From Polyangiaceae bacterium (lineage in GTDB: Bacteria > Myxococcota_A > Polyangia > Polyangiales > Polyangiaceae): 64,000 nt of DNA. Below the pieces are notes generated by a model, which made no database searches, was not told the DNA's origin, and saw only the letters and a program-made list of their open reading frames with translations. The DNA lies in NCBI GenBank assembly GCA_023150915.1, contig JAKLKA010000057.1:1-64000 (forward strand), given 5' to 3'. Made by a program: the position numbers and the translations under genes. Numbering within the stretch: the first letter of the stretch is position 1; each line of letters begins with the position of its first letter. Shown one piece after another: positions 23,584 through 31,621 of the stretch.

Positions 23584-24972
23584 ATGAAGAGAGCGCTTTT
23601 GGGCGTGTTGATGGTGACGTGGATCCCGCTCGGCTGTGCCGGCAGCACCGAGTCGGCTCCTCCGCCGACTGCGCCGCCCGCGCCCAGCCCGGCACCGCTG
23701 CCGCCGCCCGCGCCGGTGGCGCCGCCTGCACCGGTGGAGCCCGCCAAGCCGAGCATGCTCGACCAGCAGAAGGCGCACATGGCCGCCAACGTTGCTGCGT
23801 GGCAGGCTCACGACGCGAAGAAGCTCGCGGCACTCTACGCCGACGACGTGGTGCTCGGGTTCCCGTCGATGGAGGGCTGGCGCGAGACCCGCGGCCGCGC
23901 CGACCTCGAGAAGAACATGGCCGAGTTCTTCGCCGCGTTTTCCGACGCGAAGGTGACCACCCTGCGCGGCATTCACGCCGGCGACGTGCTGGTCCTCGAG
24001 TGGCTGCTGAGCGGCACGCACAGCGGTGACTTCATGGGTGCCAAGCCAACGGGCAAGCGCATCGGTTACCGCGGCGTCAGCGTGCTCTGGTTCGGCGACA
24101 AGGGCGTCAAGCGCGAGCACATGTACTTCGATCACGTCACCTTCATGGCGCAGATGGGCACCGCGCCGAAGGGCATGGTCGGTCGACCGTTGATGGAGGT
24201 GCCCGCCGGGCACGAGCCCGAGTGGGTGGTCGCGGCGAACAACGACGTCGAGAAGAAGAACGCCGAGGCAGCGACGGCGTTCTATGCGACGTGGGAGAAG
24301 AAGGACAGCAAGGCGTTCTTGGATTCGCTCACGGAAGATGCCCAGCACTTGGACTTCTCTCGTCCCGCGGACGGGCAGAAGGGCAAGGCCGCGGCCAAGA
24401 AGGACTTCGACGCGTTCATCAAGGCCTTCCCGGACATGAAGATGAACGTGAAGAACATGTGGGCGGCTGGCCCGTATGTGGTGCTCGAGTCGGAGGCGAC
24501 CGGCACGTTCAAGGGTGCGCTGGGTCCGCTCAAACCCACTCAGAAGACCGGCACCCTGCACGGCTTGGACGTGATGAAGCTCGCTGACGGCAAGCTGGCG
24601 CTGGGTCACTCGTACGGCTCGGGCGCCGAGTTCGCCGGGGCGTTCGGGCTGATGCCCAAAGATGCGGGCAAACCGCCGGCGAAGCCCGCCGGCGGCGTGA
24701 AGGCGCCCAGCACGCCTCTGCCGCCGCCGGGTCTGCCGCCGGCCGGTGGGGCCAAGCCGGGCGGTGGCGCCAAGCCCACGCCGCCCCCCGCAGGCGGGCC
24801 CAAGCCGCCGCCGCCTCCCGGTGGCGCGAAGCCGCCCGCGCCTGGCGCCAAGCCGCCTGCGGCCGGGGCCAAGCCGCCCGCGCCGGTCGGCGCACCCAAA
24901 CCGCCGGCGCCGCCGGCGGGTGCCAAGCCGCCTGCGCCCCCCGCACCGAAGCCTCCGGCCCCCAAGCCGTGA
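23584..24972 (+). CDS. Lipoprotein with two SnoaL-like (NTF2-fold) domains and a Pro/Ala/Lys repeat tail
   Basis: This encodes 462 residues. The signal ends in PLGC. After a Pro-rich linker there are two tandem NTF2/SnoaL-like domains. The first (about 60-200) has 'AWQAHDAKKLAALYADDVVLGFPSMEGWRETRGRADLEKNMAEFFAAF'. The second (about 215-360) has 'FYATWEKKDSKAFLDSLTEDAQHLDFSRPADGQKGKAAAKKDFDAFIKAFPD'. From about residue 365 to the end lies a low-complexity tail of AKPPAP-type units. SnoaL-like folds can be enzymes or binding modules; no catalytic set is evident. The protein is secreted and lipid-anchored. Confidence 0.75.
   Translation: MKRALLGVLMVTWIPLGCAGSTESAPPPTAPPAPSPAPLPPPAPVAPPAPVEPAKPSMLDQQKAHMAANVAAWQAHDAKKLAALYADDVVLGFPSMEGWRETRGRADLEKNMAEFFAAFSDAKVTTLRGIHAGDVLVLEWLLSGTHSGDFMGAKPTGKRIGYRGVSVLWFGDKGVKREHMYFDHVTFMAQMGTAPKGMVGRPLMEVPAGHEPEWVVAANNDVEKKNAEAATAFYATWEKKDSKAFLDSLTEDAQHLDFSRPADGQKGKAAAKKDFDAFIKAFPDMKMNVKNMWAAGPYVVLESEATGTFKGALGPLKPTQKTGTLHGLDVMKLADGKLALGHSYGSGAEFAGAFGLMPKDAGKPPAKPAGGVKAPSTPLPPPGLPPAGGAKPGGGAKPTPPPAGGPKPPPPPGGAKPPAPGAKPPAAGAKPPAPVGAPKPPAPPAGAKPPAPPAPKPPAPKP
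24700..24970 (+). repeat. Degenerate tandem repeats encoding a Pro/Ala/Gly/Lys tail
   Basis: Near-repeated units of the type gccaagccgcctgcg recur in frame through the end of the gene, encoding GAKPPAP-like heptads with variation. It is a low-complexity, cell-wall-spanning style tail. Confidence 0.8.
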
Positions 24973-25748
24973 AGCGCGGCGCGTTCGTCGCGGCGGCGCT
25001 GATCGCGGGCTGTGGCTCTCCTGCTGCGCCCGCATCGCCGCCGCCGCACGTCGCGGCTGCGCCGGCGTCAGACGCGCCTGAGCCCGTGCCTGCGCCCGCA
25101 GCGAGCATCACGCCCCCGGCGGGGCCGGTGCGTGCGCCCGAGCCCAAAGGGCAGGCGTCCCTTGCGCTCCACGTCGAGCGCGGAAAACGCCAACCGCTCT
25201 CGCTGGTGGGGACGCTCGATGCGATCCGCCCGCCCTCCGGCGATCAAGGTCTCGACGCCTGGATCGAGCTCACGCTCAGCGTCGCCGGGAAGCCAGAGAA
25301 GCTCTACCTTCAGTCCTCGCCCCCGGCGTTGCCCCTGCCGCTCGAGACCGGCGCTCGCCTCTCCGTCGAGATCGACTGTCGGCGGGGAGGCTGGCATCGG
25401 GTCTGCGACGGGGTGTTTCGCGACGCGGCCCGCCGCACCCTGATGATCGTCGCGGGCAGCGGCGATGAAGCGGCCGCGCCCGGGTGGAAGGTCGCGCGGG
25501 GCGCGGTGGCCACCAGCGAGGTGCGTCCGTCGAAGGAGAGGTCCGTGCTTCATACCCACTCGCTCGAGTTCCAGTCCGACGGGGCCAGGGTCTCTGCCAT
25601 GCCCCACGAGTGGAAGCGCATCGTGGTTCACGGCCGCAGCTTCCTGGTGACCGGCTACGAGGTGGTGTGGGAGGGGCAGCGCCCACCCGACGCGCGAGAT
25701 CACCGGTCGTTTGCCATCGTGTTCGAGAAGCCCGCCGCCGGGCCTTGA
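24969..25748 (+). CDS. Lipoprotein of unknown function
   Basis: This encodes 259 residues from GTG 24969, overlapping the previous TGA by four bases. The signal peptide ends in IAGC, followed by a Pro/Ala spacer to about residue 60. The mature domain (about 65-255) is beta-rich: 'ASLALHVERGKRQPLSLVGTLDAIRPPSGDQGLDAWIELTLSVAGKPEKLYLQSSPPALPLPLETGARLSVEIDCRRGGWHRVCDGVF', with two Cys that may pair. No family is recognised. Coupling to the NTF2-fold lipoprotein suggests a shared envelope role. Confidence 0.7.
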   Translation: MKRGAFVAAALIAGCGSPAAPASPPPHVAAAPASDAPEPVPAPAASITPPAGPVRAPEPKGQASLALHVERGKRQPLSLVGTLDAIRPPSGDQGLDAWIELTLSVAGKPEKLYLQSSPPALPLPLETGARLSVEIDCRRGGWHRVCDGVFRDAARRTLMIVAGSGDEAAAPGWKVARGAVATSEVRPSKERSVLHTHSLEFQSDGARVSAMPHEWKRIVVHGRSFLVTGYEVVWEGQRPPDARDHRSFAIVFEKPAAGP

Positions 25749-25782
25749 CCTCACTGGGTCAGAGAAGAACATTTTCGGCCAG

Positions 25783-26790
25783 GTGGACCGCGAGCCCAAC
25801 ATCGTCGAGCGCATCCGCCGCAGCGACGAGCGCGTGCACGTCGCCATTGGCGCGATCTGCAACAACAACTGCGTCTTCTGCATGGAAGAGGACCGCGACG
25901 GACGCTACGTGAACAACTCGGCGATGACCGCCGAGCGGGTGCGCTGGGTGCTCGAGTCGCACCGGGGGGCGGAAGAGGTGTGTTTCACCTCTGGCGAGCC
26001 GACCACGCGCGACGACCTGCCGGGCTTCATCGCGCTGGCGCGGGAGCTCGGCTACCCGCGGATCAGTCTGATGACCAACGGCCGGCGCCTTGGTCACTTG
26101 CCGTACGCCGCGGCCCTGGCGAAGCGCGGCCTCGGTCGCGTATACATCTCGATTCACGGGCACGAGCAGGCGTTGCACGAGGGCCTGACTCGTACCCCCC
26201 AGAGCTTCGAGCAGACCGTGGCGGGGCTGCGTTCGGTCGCCAAGCTGGCCGCGTTCGGTGTCGAGCTCCACACCTCGACCGTGGTCACCAAGCGGAACTT
26301 GCCGCACCTGGGCGCCATTTATCGGTTCTTGCGCGGGCTGGGCGTGCACCAGGTGGTGTTCAACGTGATGCAGGCGAATGGACGAGCGCACACTCACTTC
26401 GAACGGCTATTTCCCCGCTACACCGAGATCGCCGCCGAGGTTGCCGGCATGCTGGCCGGGCTGAACGAGGCGCAGCCGATGGCGTTCCTGGTCGACATTC
26501 CCCTGTGTACCACCGAAGCCGTCCCCGATCGCGCCCGCGGCTACGTCGAGAAGCATCGCCACTACGATCTGGATACCGGCACCGGGCCCGAAGAGCGGCG
26601 GGCGAGCGGAAAGGGCAGGGGGCTGGCGCTCTGGACGCGCGCCGACCTCGATCGCGCTCAGCGTGAGAAGCGCGACGAATGCCGCCGCTGTCGCTACGAC
26701 GCCGTCTGCGAGGGCGTCTGGAAGAACTACTTGGCGCGCTACGGCTGGGACGAGATGGAACCCGTGCCTGGCGCTTCCGCCGCACAATGA
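25783..26790 (+). CDS. Radical SAM protein with SPASM-like C-terminus
   Basis: This encodes 335 residues from GTG 25783. The next in-frame start upstream is ATG 25711, inside the previous gene, so the N-terminus is uncertain. Cluster motif: 'GAICNNNCVFCMEED' (C-x3-C-x2-C). 'EVCFTSGEPTTRDDLP' carries the SAM-contacting GEP. Also present are 'ISLMTNGRRLG', 'VYISIHGHEQALHEGLT' and 'LHTSTVVTKRNLPHLGAIYRFLRGLGVHQVVFNV'. Near the C-terminus, 'DECRRCRYDAVCEGVWKNYL' gives CxxC...C spacing typical of a SPASM half-site. Substrate unknown; the gene ends seven bases before the converging LtrA-Kir gene. Confidence 0.85.
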   Translation: MDREPNIVERIRRSDERVHVAIGAICNNNCVFCMEEDRDGRYVNNSAMTAERVRWVLESHRGAEEVCFTSGEPTTRDDLPGFIALARELGYPRISLMTNGRRLGHLPYAAALAKRGLGRVYISIHGHEQALHEGLTRTPQSFEQTVAGLRSVAKLAAFGVELHTSTVVTKRNLPHLGAIYRFLRGLGVHQVVFNVMQANGRAHTHFERLFPRYTEIAAEVAGMLAGLNEAQPMAFLVDIPLCTTEAVPDRARGYVEKHRHYDLDTGTGPEERRASGKGRGLALWTRADLDRAQREKRDECRRCRYDAVCEGVWKNYLARYGWDEMEPVPGASAAQ

Positions 26791-26796
26791 GCCCGC

Positions 26797-28872
26797 TCAG
26801 ATCGCGGTCGTCTCGCTGAACTTGTCGTAGTCCACCGCCAGGCGGCCATCTGGCAGGTCGCTGATCACGTCGACGAAGCGGTGCCCGAAGCGGATCTCTT
26901 CGGGGTAGTAGCTCTTGCGCGCGTAGGTCGTGGTCCCGTACGTGCCGTCGTGTCCCATCAGGGTGCAGACGATGCCGCGCACCTTGTCGTGGGCGTTCTC
27001 GGGCGTGATGTCTCGCATTGGGCTGTCGTCGCCCACCACGTGCATCACCAGCCACGAAAGGGTGAACAGCGGCTGGGTCGAGCGCTCGAGCGGTAGCTCG
27101 TACAGGCGCCGCAACTTGTGGCCCTCGGGCGTCACCTCGTCGCGCAGAACGGTGACCCGAATGCTGGCCTCGACCACGTCGTTCCCCCGGGCGTTGGCCA
27201 CCCGAAACATCAACGTGGGCTTGCCCTGGCGCGGCTCGACGGTCATCACGTTGCTGAACAAGACACCCGAGCGCGGGCGGGCCAGCTTCGCGAAGATCAG
27301 GCCGGTGACCACCGCCACGCTGACCAGCGAGAGGGCCGCTTCGACCGTCACCAGCACGTTGGTGAAGGTGCTGGCCGGGTGCAGCGCGCCATAACCGATG
27401 GTGGCCATGGTCTGCACGCTGAAGAAATAAGCGTCCAAGAACGAGCGCGGCGCTGCGTTGGCGATACCACCCGGGTCGAGCAGGTAAAGTGACGCGAACA
27501 CCAGATTGCCGAACGAGTAGGCAAAGGCGCAGGCGCCGAACAGCCGCCACCACGAGCCTTCCATGAAGTAGACGTAGAGGTCGCGCCGCAGCGCGCTGGG
27601 CGCGCCGCGCCGCACCGCGTCGCCAGGGTCCCAGCGCTTCGCCCCCGGGGCAGGCGCGGCGAGCTCAGGGGGCTCCGACGAGCGGGTGGTGACGTGGGCG
27701 TGGTGGTCGGCCTGGCGGGGCGATGTAGAGATGTCGAAGACCACCTGGGCCACGCAGACCACCGCGATCAGCCCCAGCCAGACGAAGGTGGGGACGAACC
27801 CGCCCACCACGCCGAGCGCGAGCACCAACACCGCCGAGACCAGCCGTGCGCTGACCCGAGCGCCGTCGGGCAGGTCCGACTCGCGCCGCTCGGTCAGGTG
27901 GTCGATGAAGCCCACGGCCGCCAGAGCCAGGGCCAGACTTCCGCAGAACAGCCAGCGGTACTTGGCCGAGCCGATGTCCGACAGGCCCATGGTCGCGGCC
28001 TTCTTCAGTGAAACGCCCACCGCCGTGACGGCCACGGCGAGCGGCAGGTGGCCGTAGACCCAGAGCACGCTGCCCAGACGGCGCGCCTTCAAGCGCGCCC
28101 CCGCCACGTCGTCGAAGTAGATCCACCAGATGGTGCACGTGACCAGCAGCCCCAGGGCCGACAACGTGCCGGTCTCGGGTGTGACGCCGCGCTCGGCGAG
28201 CTCGGAGAGCACCTTCACGAAACCCTCGCCCAGCACGATCAACACCAAGATGGCGTAGCGCTCCGAGACGTGACCGAAATCGATCGGGAAGCGCTCGATG
28301 ATGCCGATGGCGTTCTTGCCGAGCGGCGTCGAGAGGTCCACGGCTTGTGCCACTGCCCAGAGGAAGAACGCCCAGGGGGGTGGGACGAACGCGCTGGCCA
28401 GCCACACCGCCGCGCCCAGGGCAAAACCGATCCCGTAGCGCCGGGTCATGCCGCGGGCCTCGGGCACCTGCGCGTGGGCGCGGGCATACATCGCCACCAC
28501 CGCGAGCCGCGCGGCGCCATACGCGAGCGCAAAGGTCTGATGCTGCCCGTCCAGAACCTTCGGAACGCTGGCGGCCACGGCGCCGATGGCGAGCATCTGG
28601 CCGAACACCAGCAAGCGGTGAGCGGCGTCGTCGACCTGGAAGCGGTTGTTGTAGAAGGTGAACCCGGTCCAGGTGAACCAGAGCGGGATCATCAGCCCCG
28701 CAAAAGCCAGCGCGCCGAACCAGCTCACGTGCGACGCCAGCGCCGTGCCCAGCTGGATCAGTGCCGCGACGTACACCAAGTCGTAGAACAGCTCGAGCCA
28801 CCCGACCTTGCGCTCGTGGCCCGGCCTGGGGGTCCAGAGCACCGCCTGGTGGAACCACCGACTCTGCACCAC
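26797..28872 (-). CDS. LtrA-KirBac fusion: membrane protein plus inward-rectifier potassium channel
   Basis: This encodes about 691 residues from GTG 28872 (GTG 28869 equally possible). The N-terminal half (about 1-380) is an LtrA-family (PF06772) membrane region of roughly ten to twelve helices. It has the family opening 'VGWLELFYDLVYVAALIQLG' and later 'HVSERYAILVLIVLGEGFV'. A polar linker (about 385-427) leads into a complete Kir channel: slide helix 'RDLYVYFMEGSWW' (Met437), first helix, pore with selectivity filter TIGYG at 491-495, and second helix. The beta-rich cytoplasmic domain follows, with KirBac motifs 'LMFRVANARGNDVVEA', 'PLFTLSWLVMHVVGDDSPM', 'RFGHRFVDVISDLPDGRLAVDYDKF'. It probably conducts K+ in the inner membrane. 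The role of LtrA in the fusion is unknown. Confidence 0.92.
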   Translation of the reverse strand: MVQSRWFHQAVLWTPRPGHERKVGWLELFYDLVYVAALIQLGTALASHVSWFGALAFAGLMIPLWFTWTGFTFYNNRFQVDDAAHRLLVFGQMLAIGAVAASVPKVLDGQHQTFALAYGAARLAVVAMYARAHAQVPEARGMTRRYGIGFALGAAVWLASAFVPPPWAFFLWAVAQAVDLSTPLGKNAIGIIERFPIDFGHVSERYAILVLIVLGEGFVKVLSELAERGVTPETGTLSALGLLVTCTIWWIYFDDVAGARLKARRLGSVLWVYGHLPLAVAVTAVGVSLKKAATMGLSDIGSAKYRWLFCGSLALALAAVGFIDHLTERRESDLPDGARVSARLVSAVLVLALGVVGGFVPTFVWLGLIAVVCVAQVVFDISTSPRQADHHAHVTTRSSEPPELAAPAPGAKRWDPGDAVRRGAPSALRRDLYVYFMEGSWWRLFGACAFAYSFGNLVFASLYLLDPGGIANAAPRSFLDAYFFSVQTMATIGYGALHPASTFTNVLVTVEAALSLVSVAVVTGLIFAKLARPRSGVLFSNVMTVEPRQGKPTLMFRVANARGNDVVEASIRVTVLRDEVTPEGHKLRRLYELPLERSTQPLFTLSWLVMHVVGDDSPMRDITPENAHDKVRGIVCTLMGHDGTYGTTTYARKSYYPEEIRFGHRFVDVISDLPDGRLAVDYDKFSETTAI

Positions 28873-28900
28873 TCTCGTGTCGTACCCGTGAGCGCACGAG

Positions 28901-29743
28901 TCAAGGGGTAGCAGCCGCGAGCCCGTTGGCCTGCCATACTCGCGCCGGAGTGCGGAGCTTTGCGAGGTGAGGGGCGGCCTGTTCGGCGGCGATGGGCGCA
29001 GAGCGCACGAACCCGGCCTGCTCGAAGTAGCTGGCGATGGCCGCCCGGCTCGGGAAGTCTTCCCGCGCGCCGCGCCCGCGTGTGACGAGCCAGATCCCGG
29101 AACGGAGCAGCTTGGCTGCGGCCGCCACCGAGCGCCCACCCTCTTTCGACCTCAGATCGCACACGAAGCTGCCGCGACCGCCCAGCGCACGGGCCACCGC
29201 GCGGGCGACCCGCTCGCGCTCAGCTAGCTCGAAGTAGCCCAGCACGCCCTCCGAGACGACCAGCGGGCGGGACGCGCCGCCCAGGGTCTTCTCTAGCCAA
29301 GCTTCGAAGTTCGGGCCGGTGACGTCGACCGCCTCGTGGCGCAAGCGATCGCGCGCGCGCGACCGCACCGCTGCCGGGACTCGCTCCGCGATCATCTTTT
29401 GCTTCGCCTCGACCATGTGAGGCAGATCGATCTCGACGTAGTCGACGCCGCGATCGGCTGCCCAGGTCAAGCCGCGTCGCGACAGCCCCGCCCCGATCTC
29501 GACCACGCGGTCGGGGTTTGCCTGGTCGAGCGCGTGCTCGATGCAGCGGTGACGCAGCTCGAGGTACTGCAACATGGACGGAACCGTGGGGTGCACCACG
29601 GCAAGCCACTCGCCCGCGGCGCGAAACGACCAGAACAAGCGGCGACCCTTGGCCGTCACGAAGTGCTCGGCGTGCGGAAAACCCAGGCGGTGCCAGGCGT
29701 AGGCCGTGTAGTGAGCGGTGGGGGCGATTTCGGAGTGGGACAT
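28901..29743 (-). CDS. LCM/PPM-like SAM-dependent O-methyltransferase
   Basis: This encodes 280 residues from ATG 29743. The SAM-binding strand and loop are 'RVVEIGAGLSRRGLTWAADRGVDYVEIDLPHMVEAKQKMI' (about residues 78-118). Later come 'VSEGVLGYFELAERERVARAVARALGGRGSFVCDLRSKEGG' and 'YFEQAGFVRSAP'. The pattern fits the leucine carboxyl methyltransferase/O-methyltransferase group with 'IEIGAGlS.Rgl'. The substrate is unknown. It lies upstream of the LtrA-Kir gene with 28 nt between, and may be in one transcript. Confidence 0.85.
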   Translation of the reverse strand: MSHSEIAPTAHYTAYAWHRLGFPHAEHFVTAKGRRLFWSFRAAGEWLAVVHPTVPSMLQYLELRHRCIEHALDQANPDRVVEIGAGLSRRGLTWAADRGVDYVEIDLPHMVEAKQKMIAERVPAAVRSRARDRLRHEAVDVTGPNFEAWLEKTLGGASRPLVVSEGVLGYFELAERERVARAVARALGGRGSFVCDLRSKEGGRSVAAAAKLLRSGIWLVTRGRGAREDFPSRAAIASYFEQAGFVRSAPIAAEQAAPHLAKLRTPARVWQANGLAAATP

Positions 29744-29810
29744 CTGAGGGCGGGGGGAAGGCAGGGCGCCCCGCGGGCGTAGCAGGACGCGAACGGTTCG
29801 TCAGCGACTC

Positions 29811-30287
29811 ATGCAGGCCGTGTACGGTACGCCTACCTTTTCTGCCCCGGCAGACGCCGAGATTTCTGCGGCGACGCCCCCGCTGGTTGCGGTCGTCGCG
29901 GGCCGAGTCGTGCTCGCGCTCGGCGTATTCACGGTCCTGTATGGCGCCCAGTCGCTGGCGAACCTTCGCTTTTTCTCGTGGTACTGGCTCTTGCCGGCGC
30001 TGATCGTGCCCGTGGGTGCGTCCACCGCCGCCACCGGCTGGAAGCTCTCGCGGGCGCGTGGCTGGGCAGCGGTGACCGGGTTCGTGCTTTCGGCAGCCAC
30101 CGCGCTGATCACGGCGGTGTTCACCCTCCTCTCCTTCACCTGGGGCTACTTCTCGCTCTTGTCGCCCATCGTGGGCATGGCTTCCGTGGTGGCAGGGCTC
30201 CTGGCAGCGCTGTCGATCGGCGCTTGCCAGCGTGCCGATCGTGCGCGAGCGGCCCTGGCCGGGCAAGGCTTCGAGCTCGGCGTCTGA
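29811..30287 (+). CDS. Four-helix integral membrane protein of unknown function
   Basis: This encodes 158 residues from ATG 29811. After a polar N-terminus of about 25 residues, four transmembrane helices follow: 'VAGRVVLALGVFTVLYGA', 'WLLPALIVPVGASTAAT', 'GFVLSAATALITAVFTLL' and 'IVGMASVVAGLLAALSIGA'. The C-terminus is basic and probably cytoplasmic. I know no family. It is divergent from the methyltransferase gene (start codons 67 nt apart) and converges on the cyclophilin gene with one base between. Confidence 0.7.
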   Translation: MQAVYGTPTFSAPADAEISAATPPLVAVVAGRVVLALGVFTVLYGAQSLANLRFFSWYWLLPALIVPVGASTAATGWKLSRARGWAAVTGFVLSAATALITAVFTLLSFTWGYFSLLSPIVGMASVVAGLLAALSIGACQRADRARAALAGQGFELGV

Positions 30288-30288
30288 T

Positions 30289-30795
30289 TCAGGCGCGCCG
30301 GGCCCCTTGGATCACGACCGGCTCGATCGGCGCATCTTTGGTGAACGGCCCCGCGGCGCCGGTCTTCACCGCCTTGATCCGATCCACCACGTCCATGCCG
30401 GCGGTCACCTGTCCGAAGACGGTGTAGCCCCAGCCTGCGTCGCTCTTGCCCTTGTGATCGAGCGAGGCGTTGTCCTTCACGTTGATGAAGAACTGGGCTG
30501 TCGCCGAGTGGGGGTCGCTGGTACGCGCCATGGCCACCGTGCCGCGCAGGTTCTTCAGGCCGTTGTCGGCCTCGTTCTGCACCGGCGCCGAGGTCGGCTT
30601 GCGATCGTACGCCTGGTCGTAGCCGCCCCCTTGGGCCATGAAGCCGTCGATCACTCGATGGAAGATCGTTCCCTGGTAGTGCCCCGAGTCCACGTAAGAC
30701 AAGAAGTTGGCGACGGTCTTGGGGGCGCGCTCGGCGTCGAGCGAAAGGGTGATGCTGCCGAAGTTGGTGTCGATGACGACCGTGGTCTGTGCCAT
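30289..30795 (-). CDS. Cytoplasmic cyclophilin-type peptidyl-prolyl isomerase
   Basis: This encodes 168 residues, the size of PpiB, with no signal peptide. Active-site motifs are '[17 protein letters not shown]' (FHR with catalytic Arg and the FMxQGG), '[22 protein letters not shown]' and '[17 protein letters not shown]'. It catalyses cis-trans isomerisation of X-Pro bonds during folding. A TAGAGT element is seven bases before the ATG, with no Shine-Dalgarno. It lies ten bases downstream of the hydrolase gene on the same strand, so that TAGAGT overlaps the hydrolase stop; readthrough from upstream is possible. Confidence 0.93.
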   Translation of the reverse strand: MAQTTVVIDTNFGSITLSLDAERAPKTVANFLSYVDSGHYQGTIFHRVIDGFMAQGGGYDQAYDRKPTSAPVQNEADNGLKNLRGTVAMARTSDPHSATAQFFINVKDNASLDHKGKSDAGWGYTVFGQVTAGMDVVDRIKAVKTGAAGPFTKDAPIEPVVIQGARRA

Positions 30796-30802
30796 GGGGC
30801 GG

Positions 30803-30808
30803 ACTCTA
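30803..30808 (-). promoter_or_regulatory. Putative -10 element (TAGAGT) of the cyclophilin gene
   Basis: TAGAGT on the minus strand ends seven bases before ATG 30795 and contains the stop codon of the upstream hydrolase. No Shine-Dalgarno is present. Confidence 0.35.
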
Positions 30809-31621
30809 GCCCAGACAGAACTCGCTGATCAGCTGGGCCGTGGCTTCGGGTTGCTCGGTGGGGAAATCGTGCCCGGCACCGGGCAGAACGGCCAGGCGAG
30901 CCCCGGGAATGGCTTGCGCCAGCCGTGCCGAGTTCTCGGCGTCGATCAGCCGGTCGGCGTCGCCCGTGATCACCAAAGTCGGCATGCGGATGCGAGCCAG
31001 ACGGTCCCCGGCTTCGTGGCGCGCGGCCGCCAGCAACTGGTACAAGACGCCGCGGCGGCTGGGGGGAACCTGGCGCGCGATCTCGACCCACTCGTCGACC
31101 ACCTCGGGCTCGCGTGCCAGAAAGCTCTCGGACAAGATCAGGCGCGCGGTCTCTCGAATGGCACGCTCGGGCGGAAGGCGCATGGGCGCCACCAGCTCGA
31201 GCACGCGGCCCGGTCGCACCCCTTTGCCCGAGCGGCGCCCAGGGGTGGTGCAGCCCAAGATCAGACGGCTGACGCGGTCACCGTGACCCAGGGCCAGCTC
31301 TTGAGCGATCATCCCCCCGAGCGAGATGCCCAGCACGCATGCGCGTGCGACGCCGAGTGTGTCGAGCACCCACGCGGCGTCGTCGGCCATGTCGCGCGTG
31401 GTGAACGGAACGAGCGGAACGCCGCTTCGCCCGACCCCGCGGTTGTCGAGCAAGACGAGCCGGAAGGTTCTTTCCAGCTCGTGCACGATGCGGCCCCAGT
31501 GGCGGCTGGTGCGGCCGAGGCCGCGTATCATCAGCAGCGGCGGCAAGCCTTCGCCGCCGCGCAGCGAGAACGCAATGCGGTGCCGTCCCCGCTGCGCGTA
31601 CTGCACTCGCCACGTGCTCAC
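30806..31621 (-). CDS. Alpha/beta-hydrolase fold protein
   Basis: This encodes 271 residues from GTG 31621, which overlaps the TGA of the upstream gene by four bases. It shows the oxyanion strand '[44 protein letters not shown]', the nucleophile elbow '[15 protein letters not shown]' (G-x-S-x-G), and '[46 protein letters not shown]', which supplies Asp and His. This resembles 3-oxoadipate enol-lactonase/pimeloyl-type hydrolases. Its actual substrate is unknown. It is coupled to the 588-residue membrane protein gene. Confidence 0.85.
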   Translation of the reverse strand: MSTWRVQYAQRGRHRIAFSLRGGEGLPPLLMIRGLGRTSRHWGRIVHELERTFRLVLLDNRGVGRSGVPLVPFTTRDMADDAAWVLDTLGVARACVLGISLGGMIAQELALGHGDRVSRLILGCTTPGRRSGKGVRPGRVLELVAPMRLPPERAIRETARLILSESFLAREPEVVDEWVEIARQVPPSRRGVLYQLLAAARHEAGDRLARIRMPTLVITGDADRLIDAENSARLAQAIPGARLAVLPGAGHDFPTEQPEATAQLISEFCLG

